This document shows, piece by piece, positions 42,162 to 49,315 of a stretch of 64,000 nt of DNA. The translations under genes and the position numbers were made by a program. The notes under the pieces were generated by a model that was given only the letters and a program-made list of their open reading frames with translations, had not been told where the DNA came from and searched no databases. Origin of the DNA: CAVUDO01 sp963740255 (lineage in GTDB: Bacteria > Actinomycetota > Actinomycetes > Mycobacteriales > Cryptosporangiaceae); contig CAVUDO010000005.1 in assembly GCA_963740255.1 (NCBI GenBank), forward strand, positions 1-64,000, given 5' to 3'. The stretch's first letter is position 1. Each line of letters starts with the position of its first letter.

Positions 42162-42338
42162 ATGGGGCGCGGCCGTGCCAAGGCCAAGCAGACGAAGGTC
42201 GCGCGTGAGCTCAAGTACAGCTCTCCCAGCACCGACCTCGACGCTCTGCAGCGTGAGCTCACCAGCTCGTCGCCGCCGTCCAAGGAGGACGAGACCGCCG
42301 ACGAGCGCTCCGACGACGACTGGGCGCCTCGACGCTGA
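42162..42338 (+). CDS. DUF3073 family protein
   Basis: 58 residues beginning MGRGRAKAKQTKVARELKYS with an acidic tail (SSPPSKEDETADERSDDDW), the invariant pattern of DUF3073, a small actinobacterial protein of unknown function usually found near purM and bldC, as here. Confidence 0.9.
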   Translation: MGRGRAKAKQTKVARELKYSSPSTDLDALQRELTSSSPPSKEDETADERSDDDWAPRR

Positions 42339-42364
42339 ACGCCGTCCGGTCCACCAGCAGGACG

Positions 42365-42382
42365 CCGCCCCGCTCAGGGCGG
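42365..42382. terminator. Short hairpin after DUF3073
   Basis: CCGCCC-CGCTCA-GGGCGG between the DUF3073 stop and the RiPP precursor. Confidence 0.45.
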
Positions 42383-42477
42383 TGAGTCACGCGGGGTCGC
42401 TCGCCCCGTGAGTCGGTACCACCAGGGGTACGTCGAGCGGAGACCTCACAGCTCCGCGGACGGAGGAAGGCTCACCG

Positions 42478-42861
42478 ATGACCATGGGTGCCCGTTACGA
42501 GATGTTCCCGCTCTCCGACCAGCTGCCGCTCGGACGATCCGCCGCGTCGACCGCGGTGCCCGGCGGAGCCGCGGTCACCTGCGGCGCGCAGGCGTCCGAC
42601 GCCGTGATCTGTGAGCCGGGCCCGGAGGCCCCGTCCGGATCCGGCCTGAGTGCGGGCCGCCCGTTCGGCCTGCGGTTCGCCAGCCTGCCGTCGGAGACGC
42701 TCGACCTCGACCTCGACACGGTGTCCTACGACACCCGCCGGCAGGTGGCCGTGGCCCGGGACGGCGACCAGCTGGTGCCGCTCGCGGCGCACTCGATGGG
42801 GCTGACGCTGCAGACCAGCGGACAGATCCCCCGCGAGGACGAGATCTTCGACAAGCGCTGA
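42478..42861 (+). CDS. Graspetide-type RiPP precursor peptide
   Basis: 127 codons, ATG 42478 after GGAGGAAGG. The middle contains RPFGLRFASLP followed by VSYDTRRQVAVARDGDQLVP, the leader pattern of 'ATP-grasp target RiPP' precursors. The C-terminal core after about residue 105 (HSMGLTLQTSGQIPREDEIF then DKR) has Thr/Ser donors preceding Asp/Glu acceptors and a Lys, suiting ester or amide macrocycles made by the ATP-grasp enzyme two bases downstream. The first 50 residues, with three Cys, are unusually long for a leader. No protease or transporter gene is adjacent. Confidence 0.78.
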   Translation: MTMGARYEMFPLSDQLPLGRSAASTAVPGGAAVTCGAQASDAVICEPGPEAPSGSGLSAGRPFGLRFASLPSETLDLDLDTVSYDTRRQVAVARDGDQLVPLAAHSMGLTLQTSGQIPREDEIFDKR

Positions 42862-42863
42862 CG

Positions 42864-43841
42864 GTGGCGCGCCCCGATACCGTCCTCGTCCTCACCGAAC
42901 GGCTCGACCCCACGGCCGATCTGGTCGTCGCCGAGCTCGACCGTCGCGGCGTGCCCGTGGTGCGATTCGACACCGCCGAGTTCCCCGGCGAGCTGCGGGT
43001 GTCCGCCGAGTTCGACGGCCGCTGGCACGGCGTCGTCCACACCGGGACGCACGTCCTCGACCTGGACGCCGTCTGCGGCGCCTACTACCGCCGGCCGAGC
43101 GCGTTCGTCTTCCCGCCCGGCATGACCGAGTCCGAGCTGGGCTGGGCGAGCCTGGAGGCGCGGGTCGGGCTCGGGGGCGTGCTGGCCACGGTCGCGCGCT
43201 GGCTCAACCACCCGAGCCGCATCGGGTACGCCGAGTACAAGCCCGTGCAGCTCGCCGCCGCGGCCGTGGCCGGCCTGGACACCCCCCGCACGCTGATCAC
43301 CAACGACCCTGCCGACGCGCGCCGGTTCGCCGCCGAGGTGGGGCAGGTGGTGTACAAACCGTTCTCGGCGGCGACCGAGAAGGACGGCCGGCGCGCGTTC
43401 GTCTACACCACGCCGGTCACTGCCGACGACATCGACGACGACGTGCGGCTGACCGCGCACCTGTTCCAGGAGTGGGTACCCAAGGCGCACGAGGTCCGGC
43501 TGACGGTGGTCGACGAACGGTTCTTCGCGGCCCGGCTGACCGCCGGGTCGGAGGCCGCCCGGGTGGACTGGCGGTCGGACTACCCGGCGCTGGTGTACGC
43601 GGTGGAGGAGGTGCCGACCAGGGTGCGGGTCGCGGTGCTGCAGATGCTCGCCCACCTCCAGTTGAGGTTCGCGGCGATGGACTTCGTGGTCACCCCGGCC
43701 GGCGAGTGGGTGTTCCTCGACCTCAACCCCAACGGCCAGTGGGCCTGGATCGAGCACGAGACCGGCCTCCCGCTCTGCGCGGCCATCGCCGACGCCCTCA
43801 CCCGGGTCCGGCACCGTCCGGCGGATGCCGTCCCCCGCTGA
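42864..43841 (+). CDS. ATP-grasp RiPP maturase (graspetide ligase)
   Basis: 325 residues from a GTG two bases after the precursor stop. The N-terminus TVLVLTERLDPTADLVVAEL and RRGVPVVRFDTAEFP match MvdD/SAV_5884-type ligases. ATP-grasp residues are visible in VVYKPFSAATEKDGR (Lys), HLFQEWVPKAHEVRLTVVD and the metal-binding FLDLNPNGQWAWIEHETGLP. It should phosphorylate side-chain carboxylates of the precursor and form omega-ester or omega-amide links. The usual O-methyltransferase third partner is missing. A strong terminator follows. Confidence 0.88.
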   Translation: MARPDTVLVLTERLDPTADLVVAELDRRGVPVVRFDTAEFPGELRVSAEFDGRWHGVVHTGTHVLDLDAVCGAYYRRPSAFVFPPGMTESELGWASLEARVGLGGVLATVARWLNHPSRIGYAEYKPVQLAAAAVAGLDTPRTLITNDPADARRFAAEVGQVVYKPFSAATEKDGRRAFVYTTPVTADDIDDDVRLTAHLFQEWVPKAHEVRLTVVDERFFAARLTAGSEAARVDWRSDYPALVYAVEEVPTRVRVAVLQMLAHLQLRFAAMDFVVTPAGEWVFLDLNPNGQWAWIEHETGLPLCAAIADALTRVRHRPADAVPR

Positions 43842-43847
43842 GCCGGA

Positions 43848-43882
43848 CCGAGTACGGCCCCTCGCCGGTGAGGGGCACTCGG
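43848..43882. terminator. Strong terminator after RiPP operon
   Basis: CCGAGT (43848-43853) with ACTCGG (43877-43882) outside GGCCCCTC/GAGGGGC around loop GCCGGT. Confidence 0.75.
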
Positions 43883-43934
43883 CGTCGCCCACCGCCCGGC
43901 CCGTTGGTGGTAGCCGCACCGATGACCTGCGACG

Positions 43935-44239
43935 ATGGGCACCATGGGACGCAGGGCCGTGGACCTCACCCGACTCGGACGGCTCCGCGACGCCAAGGAC
44001 CTGATGGACCGCCGGTTCGCCGAACCGCTCGACCTGGACACCTGGTCGGGTTCACCAGCCTCGGCACGTTCAGCGCCCGGTTCTCCGAGCACGTCGGGCA
44101 GTCGCCGTCGGCCTACCGGGACGCCGCGGCGCGGCGTGGTGGCCCACCGGCCATCCCCGGCTGCTTCGTGCTGATGTGGACCGTCAACGGTCCCCGGCAA
44201 GTGCGCAATTCCGGAGAAGCCAACCCGGCCGACGGCTGA
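43935..44239 (+). pseudogene. AraC-family regulator with internal deletion
   Basis: The first half of an AraC helix-turn-helix domain (LGRLRDAKDLMDRRFAEPLD) joins directly to the second half in another frame (VGFTSLGTFSARFSEHVGQS, then PSAYRDAAARRG). About 45 residues, containing the first recognition helix, are missing between 44040 and 44046, with short CCTGG homology at the junction. DNA binding should be lost. It lies just upstream of the glyoxalase-family gene it probably once regulated, a common pairing. Confidence 0.72.
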
Positions 44240-44286
44240 CTACCGTCACCTCATCCGTTACCGCAGTCACATACCGAGGAGACGCG

Positions 44287-44733
44287 TTGATCACCAGGTT
44301 GTCGCACGCCACCGTCTGGGTTCTCGACCAGGACTCCGCGCTGGCCTTCTACACCGAGAAGCTCGGCTTCGAGGTCCGCACCGACACCACACTCGGCCCC
44401 GACCCGTCGTCGGAGGGGCACGACGCCAGCGTGCCCGGGCTGCGGTGGCTGACCGTCGGGCCGAAGAGCCAGCCCGACGTCGAGCTGATCCTGGCCAAGC
44501 TCGGGCCGCCGATGCTCGACCCGGAGTCGGCCGGGCAGGTGCGCGCGCTGGTGGCCAAGGGCGTGCTCGGCGCGGGGGTGATGGCCACCGACGACATCCA
44601 GGCCGACTTCAAGGAACTGTCGGCCAAGGGCGTGACGTTCCTGCAGGAGCCCGCCGAGCGGCCGTACGGCACCGAGGCCGTGTTCCGCGACGACTCCGGC
44701 AACTGGTTCAGCCTCACCCAACCCGGCGACTGA
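44287..44733 (+). CDS. VOC/glyoxalase-family protein
   Basis: 148 residues from TTG 44287 after GAGGAGACGCG. Vicinal-oxygen-chelate fold: SHATVWVLDQDSALAFYTEK and LGFEVRTD with metal His, a second half with GAGVMATDDIQADFKEL and GTEAVFRDDSGNWFSL. A lyase, dioxygenase or resistance-type binder; the substrate is unknown. Its AraC neighbour is decayed, so regulation is probably lost or constitutive. Confidence 0.85.
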   Translation: MITRLSHATVWVLDQDSALAFYTEKLGFEVRTDTTLGPDPSSEGHDASVPGLRWLTVGPKSQPDVELILAKLGPPMLDPESAGQVRALVAKGVLGAGVMATDDIQADFKELSAKGVTFLQEPAERPYGTEAVFRDDSGNWFSLTQPGD

Positions 44734-44775
44734 CGTGTCCGATCGGGTCCGGCCCGATCCCGGGCCGGCACCGAC

Positions 44776-45632
44776 CGGGAAGCCGCGGACGCGGACGCGG
44801 CCGCTCTCGAAATCCACGAGCTGCCGTCGACCCGCGGCTGCACCTACGTGTTGCCCGCCGCGCACTTCGCGCTCGGCCTCGCGCTCTCCGAGGGCGCGGC
44901 GCGGGCGCCGCTGGCCACGGTCGCGTCGTTGGGCGTCCCCGAGGCCGAGATCGACGCGCTCGGCGACGCGGTGGTGAAGACGCTGGACGGTGCCGACGCG
45001 CCGATGGACCCCGCCGCATTGCGGACGGCGTTGGGTGACGCCGTCCGGGCGCTCGGGCCGGACGGAAGCGAAAGGGGCTCTCGACCACGCTCCCGGTGGC
45101 GCTCGGCCTGCTGCAGTCGACCGGCGAGATCCGTCGGGTGCCGGTGAACGGTCGGCTCGACCAGCAGCGGTACGGGTACGTGCGGTGGACCGACAGCCCG
45201 TCGCGGACGACCACGTTCACACCGGAGGAGGCGCGCACCGAGCTGGCCCGGCTCTACTTCGGCTGGACGGGGCCGGCGTCGCTGGCACACTTCCGCTGGT
45301 TCTCGGCATTCGGCGTTCAAGCCGCCAAAGCGGCGGTCGCGCCGTTGGGACTGCTGCCCGTGGACGGTACAGACCTGCTGATCCGCCCGGAGGACGCCGC
45401 GGAATTCGCGGCCTTCGTGCCGCCGAGCGGGCCGGGCTACGCCCTGGTCACCTGGATCGACGGCGTCGTGCTCCTGCGCCGCGACCTGGCCGCGCTGCTG
45501 GATCCCTCGGCCGGGGGGATCTCGGTGCTCGGCAGCGCACTGCGCGGCCTCGGTGACGTCCGCGGCATGAGCCTGGACAGCCCCGCCGCCCGCCGTCCCC
45601 GCCTCGCAGCTCTGCGCGCGCTCGCCGGCTGA
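44776..45632 (+). pseudogene. Winged-helix DNA-binding-domain protein, truncated and frameshifted
   Basis: Protein text of the HTH_42 type begins without a start at 44776 (REAADADAAALEIHELPSTR, then CTYVLPAAHFALGLALSEG), shifts frame near 45065 (one base missing in GACGGAAGCG; repaired GPDGKRKGLSTTLP) and continues VALGLLQSTGEIRRVPVNGR to 45632. The usual N-terminal 60-80 residues are missing and the C-terminus also diverges. A remnant, not functional. Confidence 0.65.
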
Positions 45633-45637
45633 CCGGC

Positions 45638-45736
45638 TCAGCCGGATCCGAGCGGGCCGGGCCGGGCGATCCGCTCCACTCGCTGGCCGGTGACGGCCGC
45701 GATGTGGTCGAAGTTCGCGTCGTGGTGGAGCACGGT
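45638..45736 (-). pseudogene. C-terminal remnant of a PIN/VapC toxin
   Basis: 32 codons (TVLHHDANFDHIAAVTGQRV to the TGA at 45638) that match the last 29 residues of the intact VapC at 62891 (ATVLHYDADYDRIASVTGQP). No start. It begins five bases after the purM stop. Confidence 0.65.
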
Positions 45737-45740
45737 CGGG

Positions 45741-46811
45741 TCAGGCGGGGTGTTCGGCGACGAGGCGGACGCGACCCGCGCCGGTGACCGTCTCGCCGAC
45801 CACCCAGGCGTCCACGTCCCGCTTGCCCAGCCAGCCCATGGCCCGGTCGGCGTCGTCGGCCGCCACCAGCGCCATCATGCCGATGCCCAGGTTGAACGTC
45901 CGCTCCATCTCCGGGCGGCCCACCTGCCCGATGGCCGAGATCACGTCGAAGATCGGCTGCGGCGTCCAGGTGCTCCGGTCGACCACGGCGTCCACGTCGT
46001 GGGGCAGCACCCGGACGAGGTTGCCGGCGATGCCGCCGCCGGTGATGTGCGCGAACGCGTGCACCTCCACCTCGCCGAGCAGGCCGAGGCAGTCCTTGGC
46101 GTAGATGTGGGTGGGGGTGAGCAGCTCCTCGCCGAGCGTGCGCTGCTTGCCCAGCTCGTCGATGGTGTCCTCGAGCCGCATCTTCCCCGGGGACAGCAGG
46201 GCGTGGCGGACCAGCGCGTACCCGTTGGAGTGCAGCCCGGACGAGCGCATCGCGATCAGGACGTCGCCCTTGTTCACCCGGTCGGCACCGAGCAGGTCGT
46301 CGGCCTCCACCACGCCGATGCCGGTCGCGGAGATGTCGTACTCGTCCGGCCCCAGCACACCCGGGTGTTCGGCCGTCTCGCCGCCGATCAGCGAACAGCC
46401 GGCCCAGCGGCACCCGTCGGCGATGCCGCCGACGATGTCGAGCACCTTCTCCGGCACGACCTTGCCGATCGCCACGTAGTCGAGCAGGAACAGCGGCTCG
46501 GCACCGCACACCACCAGGTCGTCCACCACCATCGCGACCAGGTCGACGCCGACGGTGTCGTGGATGTTCATCGCCTGGGCGATCGCCAGCTTGGTGCCGA
46601 CGCCGTCGGTGGACGAGGCGAGCACGGGTTTGTCGTACTTGGCGGCGTCGAAGGCGAACAGTCCCGCGAAGCCGCCGAGGTTGCCGACCACCTCGGGCCG
46701 GAACGTCTTCTTGACCTTCGACTTCATCAGCTCGACGGCCCGCTCGCCGGCCTCGATGTCGACGCCGGCCGCCGCGTACGTCGAGCCCCGGTCCGCGCCA
46801 GGTTCAGCCAT
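45741..46811 (-). CDS. purM: Phosphoribosylformylglycinamidine cyclo-ligase
   Basis: 356 residues (ATG 46811). AIR synthase: TYAAAGVDIEAGERAVELMK, the SSTDGVGTKLAIA loop, GGETAEHPGVL and the GGGIAGNLVRVLP ATP site, normal length. It closes the imidazole ring of aminoimidazole ribotide, step 5 of purine synthesis. It lies 89 bases after purF, co-directional. Confidence 0.95.
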   Translation of the reverse strand: MAEPGADRGSTYAAAGVDIEAGERAVELMKSKVKKTFRPEVVGNLGGFAGLFAFDAAKYDKPVLASSTDGVGTKLAIAQAMNIHDTVGVDLVAMVVDDLVVCGAEPLFLLDYVAIGKVVPEKVLDIVGGIADGCRWAGCSLIGGETAEHPGVLGPDEYDISATGIGVVEADDLLGADRVNKGDVLIAMRSSGLHSNGYALVRHALLSPGKMRLEDTIDELGKQRTLGEELLTPTHIYAKDCLGLLGEVEVHAFAHITGGGIAGNLVRVLPHDVDAVVDRSTWTPQPIFDVISAIGQVGRPEMERTFNLGIGMMALVAADDADRAMGWLGKRDVDAWVVGETVTGAGRVRLVAEHPA

Positions 46812-46900
46812 GTGCCGCCTCGCTTCGCTCGTCGGCACCGCGGCGGGTGCCGTACGCACCGCGGCGTTCGCCTCGATCGTTCATCAGCTCACCTGGTCTG

Positions 46901-48451
46901 TCAGGGCCGGCGCAGCGCGTCCCTGCCACCGGGCGAGGACAGGAGCGGTCGGGTCGTACGCGGAGGTTCGGAGCGGTCGATGCCGCGCTCGATGCCCTCC
47001 AGGACATGCTTGCCGATGACGTCGTCGGTCGGCAGCGGAATCGGGTACTCGCCGTCGAAACAGGCCCGGCACAGGCGCGTCCGCGGCTGCTCGGTCGCGG
47101 CGATCAGCCCGTCGAGTGAGACGTAGCCGAGAGAGTCGGCGCCGATCGACGCCCGGATCCCGTCGGTGTCCAGGCCGTTGGCGACCAGTTCGGCCCGGCT
47201 GGCGAAGTCGATGCCGTAGAAGCACGGCCACTTCACCGGCGGGGAGGAGATGCGGACGTGCACCTCGAGCGCGCCGGCCTCGCGCAGCATCCGGATGATC
47301 GCCCGCTGGGTGTTGCCGCGCACGATCGAGTCGTCGACCACGACCAGGCGCTTGCCGCGGATCACGTCGCGCAGCGGGTTGAGCTTGAGCCGGATGCCGA
47401 GCTGCCGGATGCTCTGCGACGGCTGGATGAACGTGCGCCCCACGTAGGTGTTCTTCACCAGGCCCATGCCGTACGGGATGCCGCTGGCCTGGGCGTACCC
47501 GACCGCGGCCGGCGTGCCGGACTCCGGCACCGGGATCACCAGGTCGGCCTCGACCGGGTGCTCCTCGGCCAGCCGGCGGCCGACCGCCACCCGGGTGGCG
47601 TGCACGCTCCGGCCGCCGATCGTGGTGTCCGGGCGGGCCAGGTAGACGTACTCGAAGATGCAGCCCTTGGGCGTGGGCATGCCGAACCGCTCCGAGCGCA
47701 GGCCGTGCTCGTCGATGGCGATCAGCTCGCCCGGCTCGACCTCGCGCACCACGCTCGCACCGACGATGTCCAGGGCCGCGGTCTCGCTGGCCACCACCCA
47801 GCCGCGCTCCAGCCGGCCCAGCACCAGCGGCCGGACACCCTGCGCGTCGCGGGCGGCGTAGAGCGTGTGCTCGTCCATGAAGACGAAGCTGAACGCGCCA
47901 CGCAGGGTGGGCAGCACCTCCAGCGCGGCCTGCTCCAGCGAGACGTCCGGGCGGGCGGCGAGGAGTGCGGTGACCAGGGAGGTGTCGTTGGTGCTGGCCG
48001 GGCCCTCGTCGGCGGCACCGGACTCGGCCACGGCCCGGGCCAGCTCGGCGGTGTTGACCAGGTTGCCGTTGTGCGCGAGCGCCACGGTGGTGCCGGCCGG
48101 CGTGCTGCGCAGGGTGGGCTGGGCGTTCTCCCAGGTCGACCCGCCGGTGGTGGAGTAGCGGGTGTGGCCGATCGCGAGGTGGCCGCGCAGGGAGGCCAGC
48201 GTCGGCTCGTCGAAGACCTGCGCGACCAGGCCGAGCTCCTTGTAGACCACGATGCCGGCGCCGTCGCTCACGGCAATACCGGCGGCCTCCTGCCCGCGGT
48301 GCTGCAGCGCGTAGAGGCCGAAGTACGTGAGCTTGGAGACCTCCTCCCCCGGAGCCCAGACACCGAAGACGCCGCAGGCGTCCTGCGGGCCGTTGTCGGA
48401 GGGGTCGTCGAGGGTGAGGTCGTGATTCAGCTTGCCGTCGCCACGGAGCAC
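46901..48451 (-). CDS. purF: Amidophosphoribosyltransferase
   Basis: 516 residues from a GTG. A 25-residue propeptide precedes the Ntn nucleophile Cys26 (ACGVFGVW). The glutaminase domain carries GHTRYSTTGGSTWENAQP; the PRPP-binding loop is LVVVDDSIVRGNT, and Cys clusters (CFYGIDF, CRACFDGEYP) match the Fe-S ligands of the Bacillus-type enzyme. It makes phosphoribosylamine, the first purine step. Confidence 0.96.
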   Translation of the reverse strand: MLRGDGKLNHDLTLDDPSDNGPQDACGVFGVWAPGEEVSKLTYFGLYALQHRGQEAAGIAVSDGAGIVVYKELGLVAQVFDEPTLASLRGHLAIGHTRYSTTGGSTWENAQPTLRSTPAGTTVALAHNGNLVNTAELARAVAESGAADEGPASTNDTSLVTALLAARPDVSLEQAALEVLPTLRGAFSFVFMDEHTLYAARDAQGVRPLVLGRLERGWVVASETAALDIVGASVVREVEPGELIAIDEHGLRSERFGMPTPKGCIFEYVYLARPDTTIGGRSVHATRVAVGRRLAEEHPVEADLVIPVPESGTPAAVGYAQASGIPYGMGLVKNTYVGRTFIQPSQSIRQLGIRLKLNPLRDVIRGKRLVVVDDSIVRGNTQRAIIRMLREAGALEVHVRISSPPVKWPCFYGIDFASRAELVANGLDTDGIRASIGADSLGYVSLDGLIAATEQPRTRLCRACFDGEYPIPLPTDDVIGKHVLEGIERGIDRSEPPRTTRPLLSSPGGRDALRRP

Positions 48452-48556
48452 CTGCTCAGTCTAGTTCACCGGCGCCCCCTTCCCGCCGCCTCCGCGGACC
48501 GGTGCGACGGGGTTGCGGGGTGGTCCGGCCGGGCGGGGTGTGGTTCACTCTGCGCC

Positions 48557-48640
48557 ATGACCGCCACCCCGCTGCCGCCGGCCTGCGCCGACGTGTGCCG
48601 GGCGGAGCGCGGTCGGGTTTTCGACGAGTGTTGTCGCTGA
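48557..48640 (+). CDS. Cys-rich upstream ORF, likely attenuator leader
   Basis: 27 codons (MTATPLPPACADVCRAER, then GRVFDECCR) with Cys at positions 10, 14, 25 and 26, including an adjacent Cys pair one codon before the end. It lies 74 bases upstream of cysteine dioxygenase. Poly-Cys leader ORFs that sense cysteinyl-tRNA are known upstream of sulfur genes in mycobacteria. The position and Cys pair suggest the same mechanism. Confidence 0.6.
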   Translation: MTATPLPPACADVCRAERGRVFDECCR

Positions 48641-48714
48641 CGATCTGATCGGCCCGGGTTGCAGTCCGCGACGGACGCCCCGGGCGAGGACCGTCAATCC
48701 GAAGTGGACACCTC

Positions 48715-49158
48715 GTGCTCAACCACCTCGAGCCCTACCTGCTGGCCCCCTCCTCGCTGACGCCGACCGGGCTGCTGGAGCGCGCCGCCTGCCTGCTCGG
48801 CGACCCCGCCCTGGCCGCCGCGCTGGCCCGCGGCGACCAGGTGACCCGGCTGCGGGCCAACCCGCTCTACGACGCCTGGCTGGTGCGGTGGGCACCCGGC
48901 GAACAGACCGACCTGCACATCCACGACGGGACGTACGGCGCGTACGCGGTGGTCGGCGGACTGCTGCGGGAGACCGCGGCGGCCGCCGACGGGCTGCGCG
49001 AACGGCTGGTGGTCGCCGGCGAACGGGTCGCGTACCGGCCGTCCTACACCCACCGGCTGGCTGCCGTCGGCCCGACGACGACCCTGCACCTGTCTTCGCC
49101 GCCCCGGTCCGGCGCACCCTGCCTGGTCCGCCAGCCCGCGCTGGACGCCACGGCCTGA
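48715..49158 (+). CDS. Cysteine dioxygenase family protein
   Basis: 147 residues from a GTG. The cupin iron site is DLHIHDGTYGAY (His-x-His) with the third His in YTHRLAA. It oxidises cysteine to cysteine sulfinate, a catabolic step that would be induced by excess cysteine. The Cys-rich uORF upstream fits such control. Confidence 0.86.
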   Translation: MLNHLEPYLLAPSSLTPTGLLERAACLLGDPALAAALARGDQVTRLRANPLYDAWLVRWAPGEQTDLHIHDGTYGAYAVVGGLLRETAAAADGLRERLVVAGERVAYRPSYTHRLAAVGPTTTLHLSSPPRSGAPCLVRQPALDATA

Positions 49159-49173
49159 CGGCCCGGGGCGAAT

Positions 49174-49189
49174 TGGGGACCAGTCCCCA
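49174..49189. promoter_or_regulatory. Palindrome upstream of giant TPR gene
   Basis: TGGGGAC-CA-GTCCCCA, 127 bases before the TPR start and 15 after the dioxygenase stop. Either a repressor site or a small terminator. Confidence 0.4.
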
Positions 49190-49315
49190 GGCCGGCGGCC
49201 CTCGTGAGCACGGTGCTTTCGTCGTATCCGCGGCGTTATCCTGTCCGCCTCGGGGGTTCGGACAGCCCGCGCAGGGCCGTCGTACCGGCCTGCACTGCAG
49301 GAAGGCGGTGGCCGA

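Noticed and set aside
42339..42477. tRNA-like folding between DUF3073 and the RiPP precursor.
   Set aside because: Short hairpins are present but no cloverleaf, anticodon arm or T-loop consensus could be drawn.
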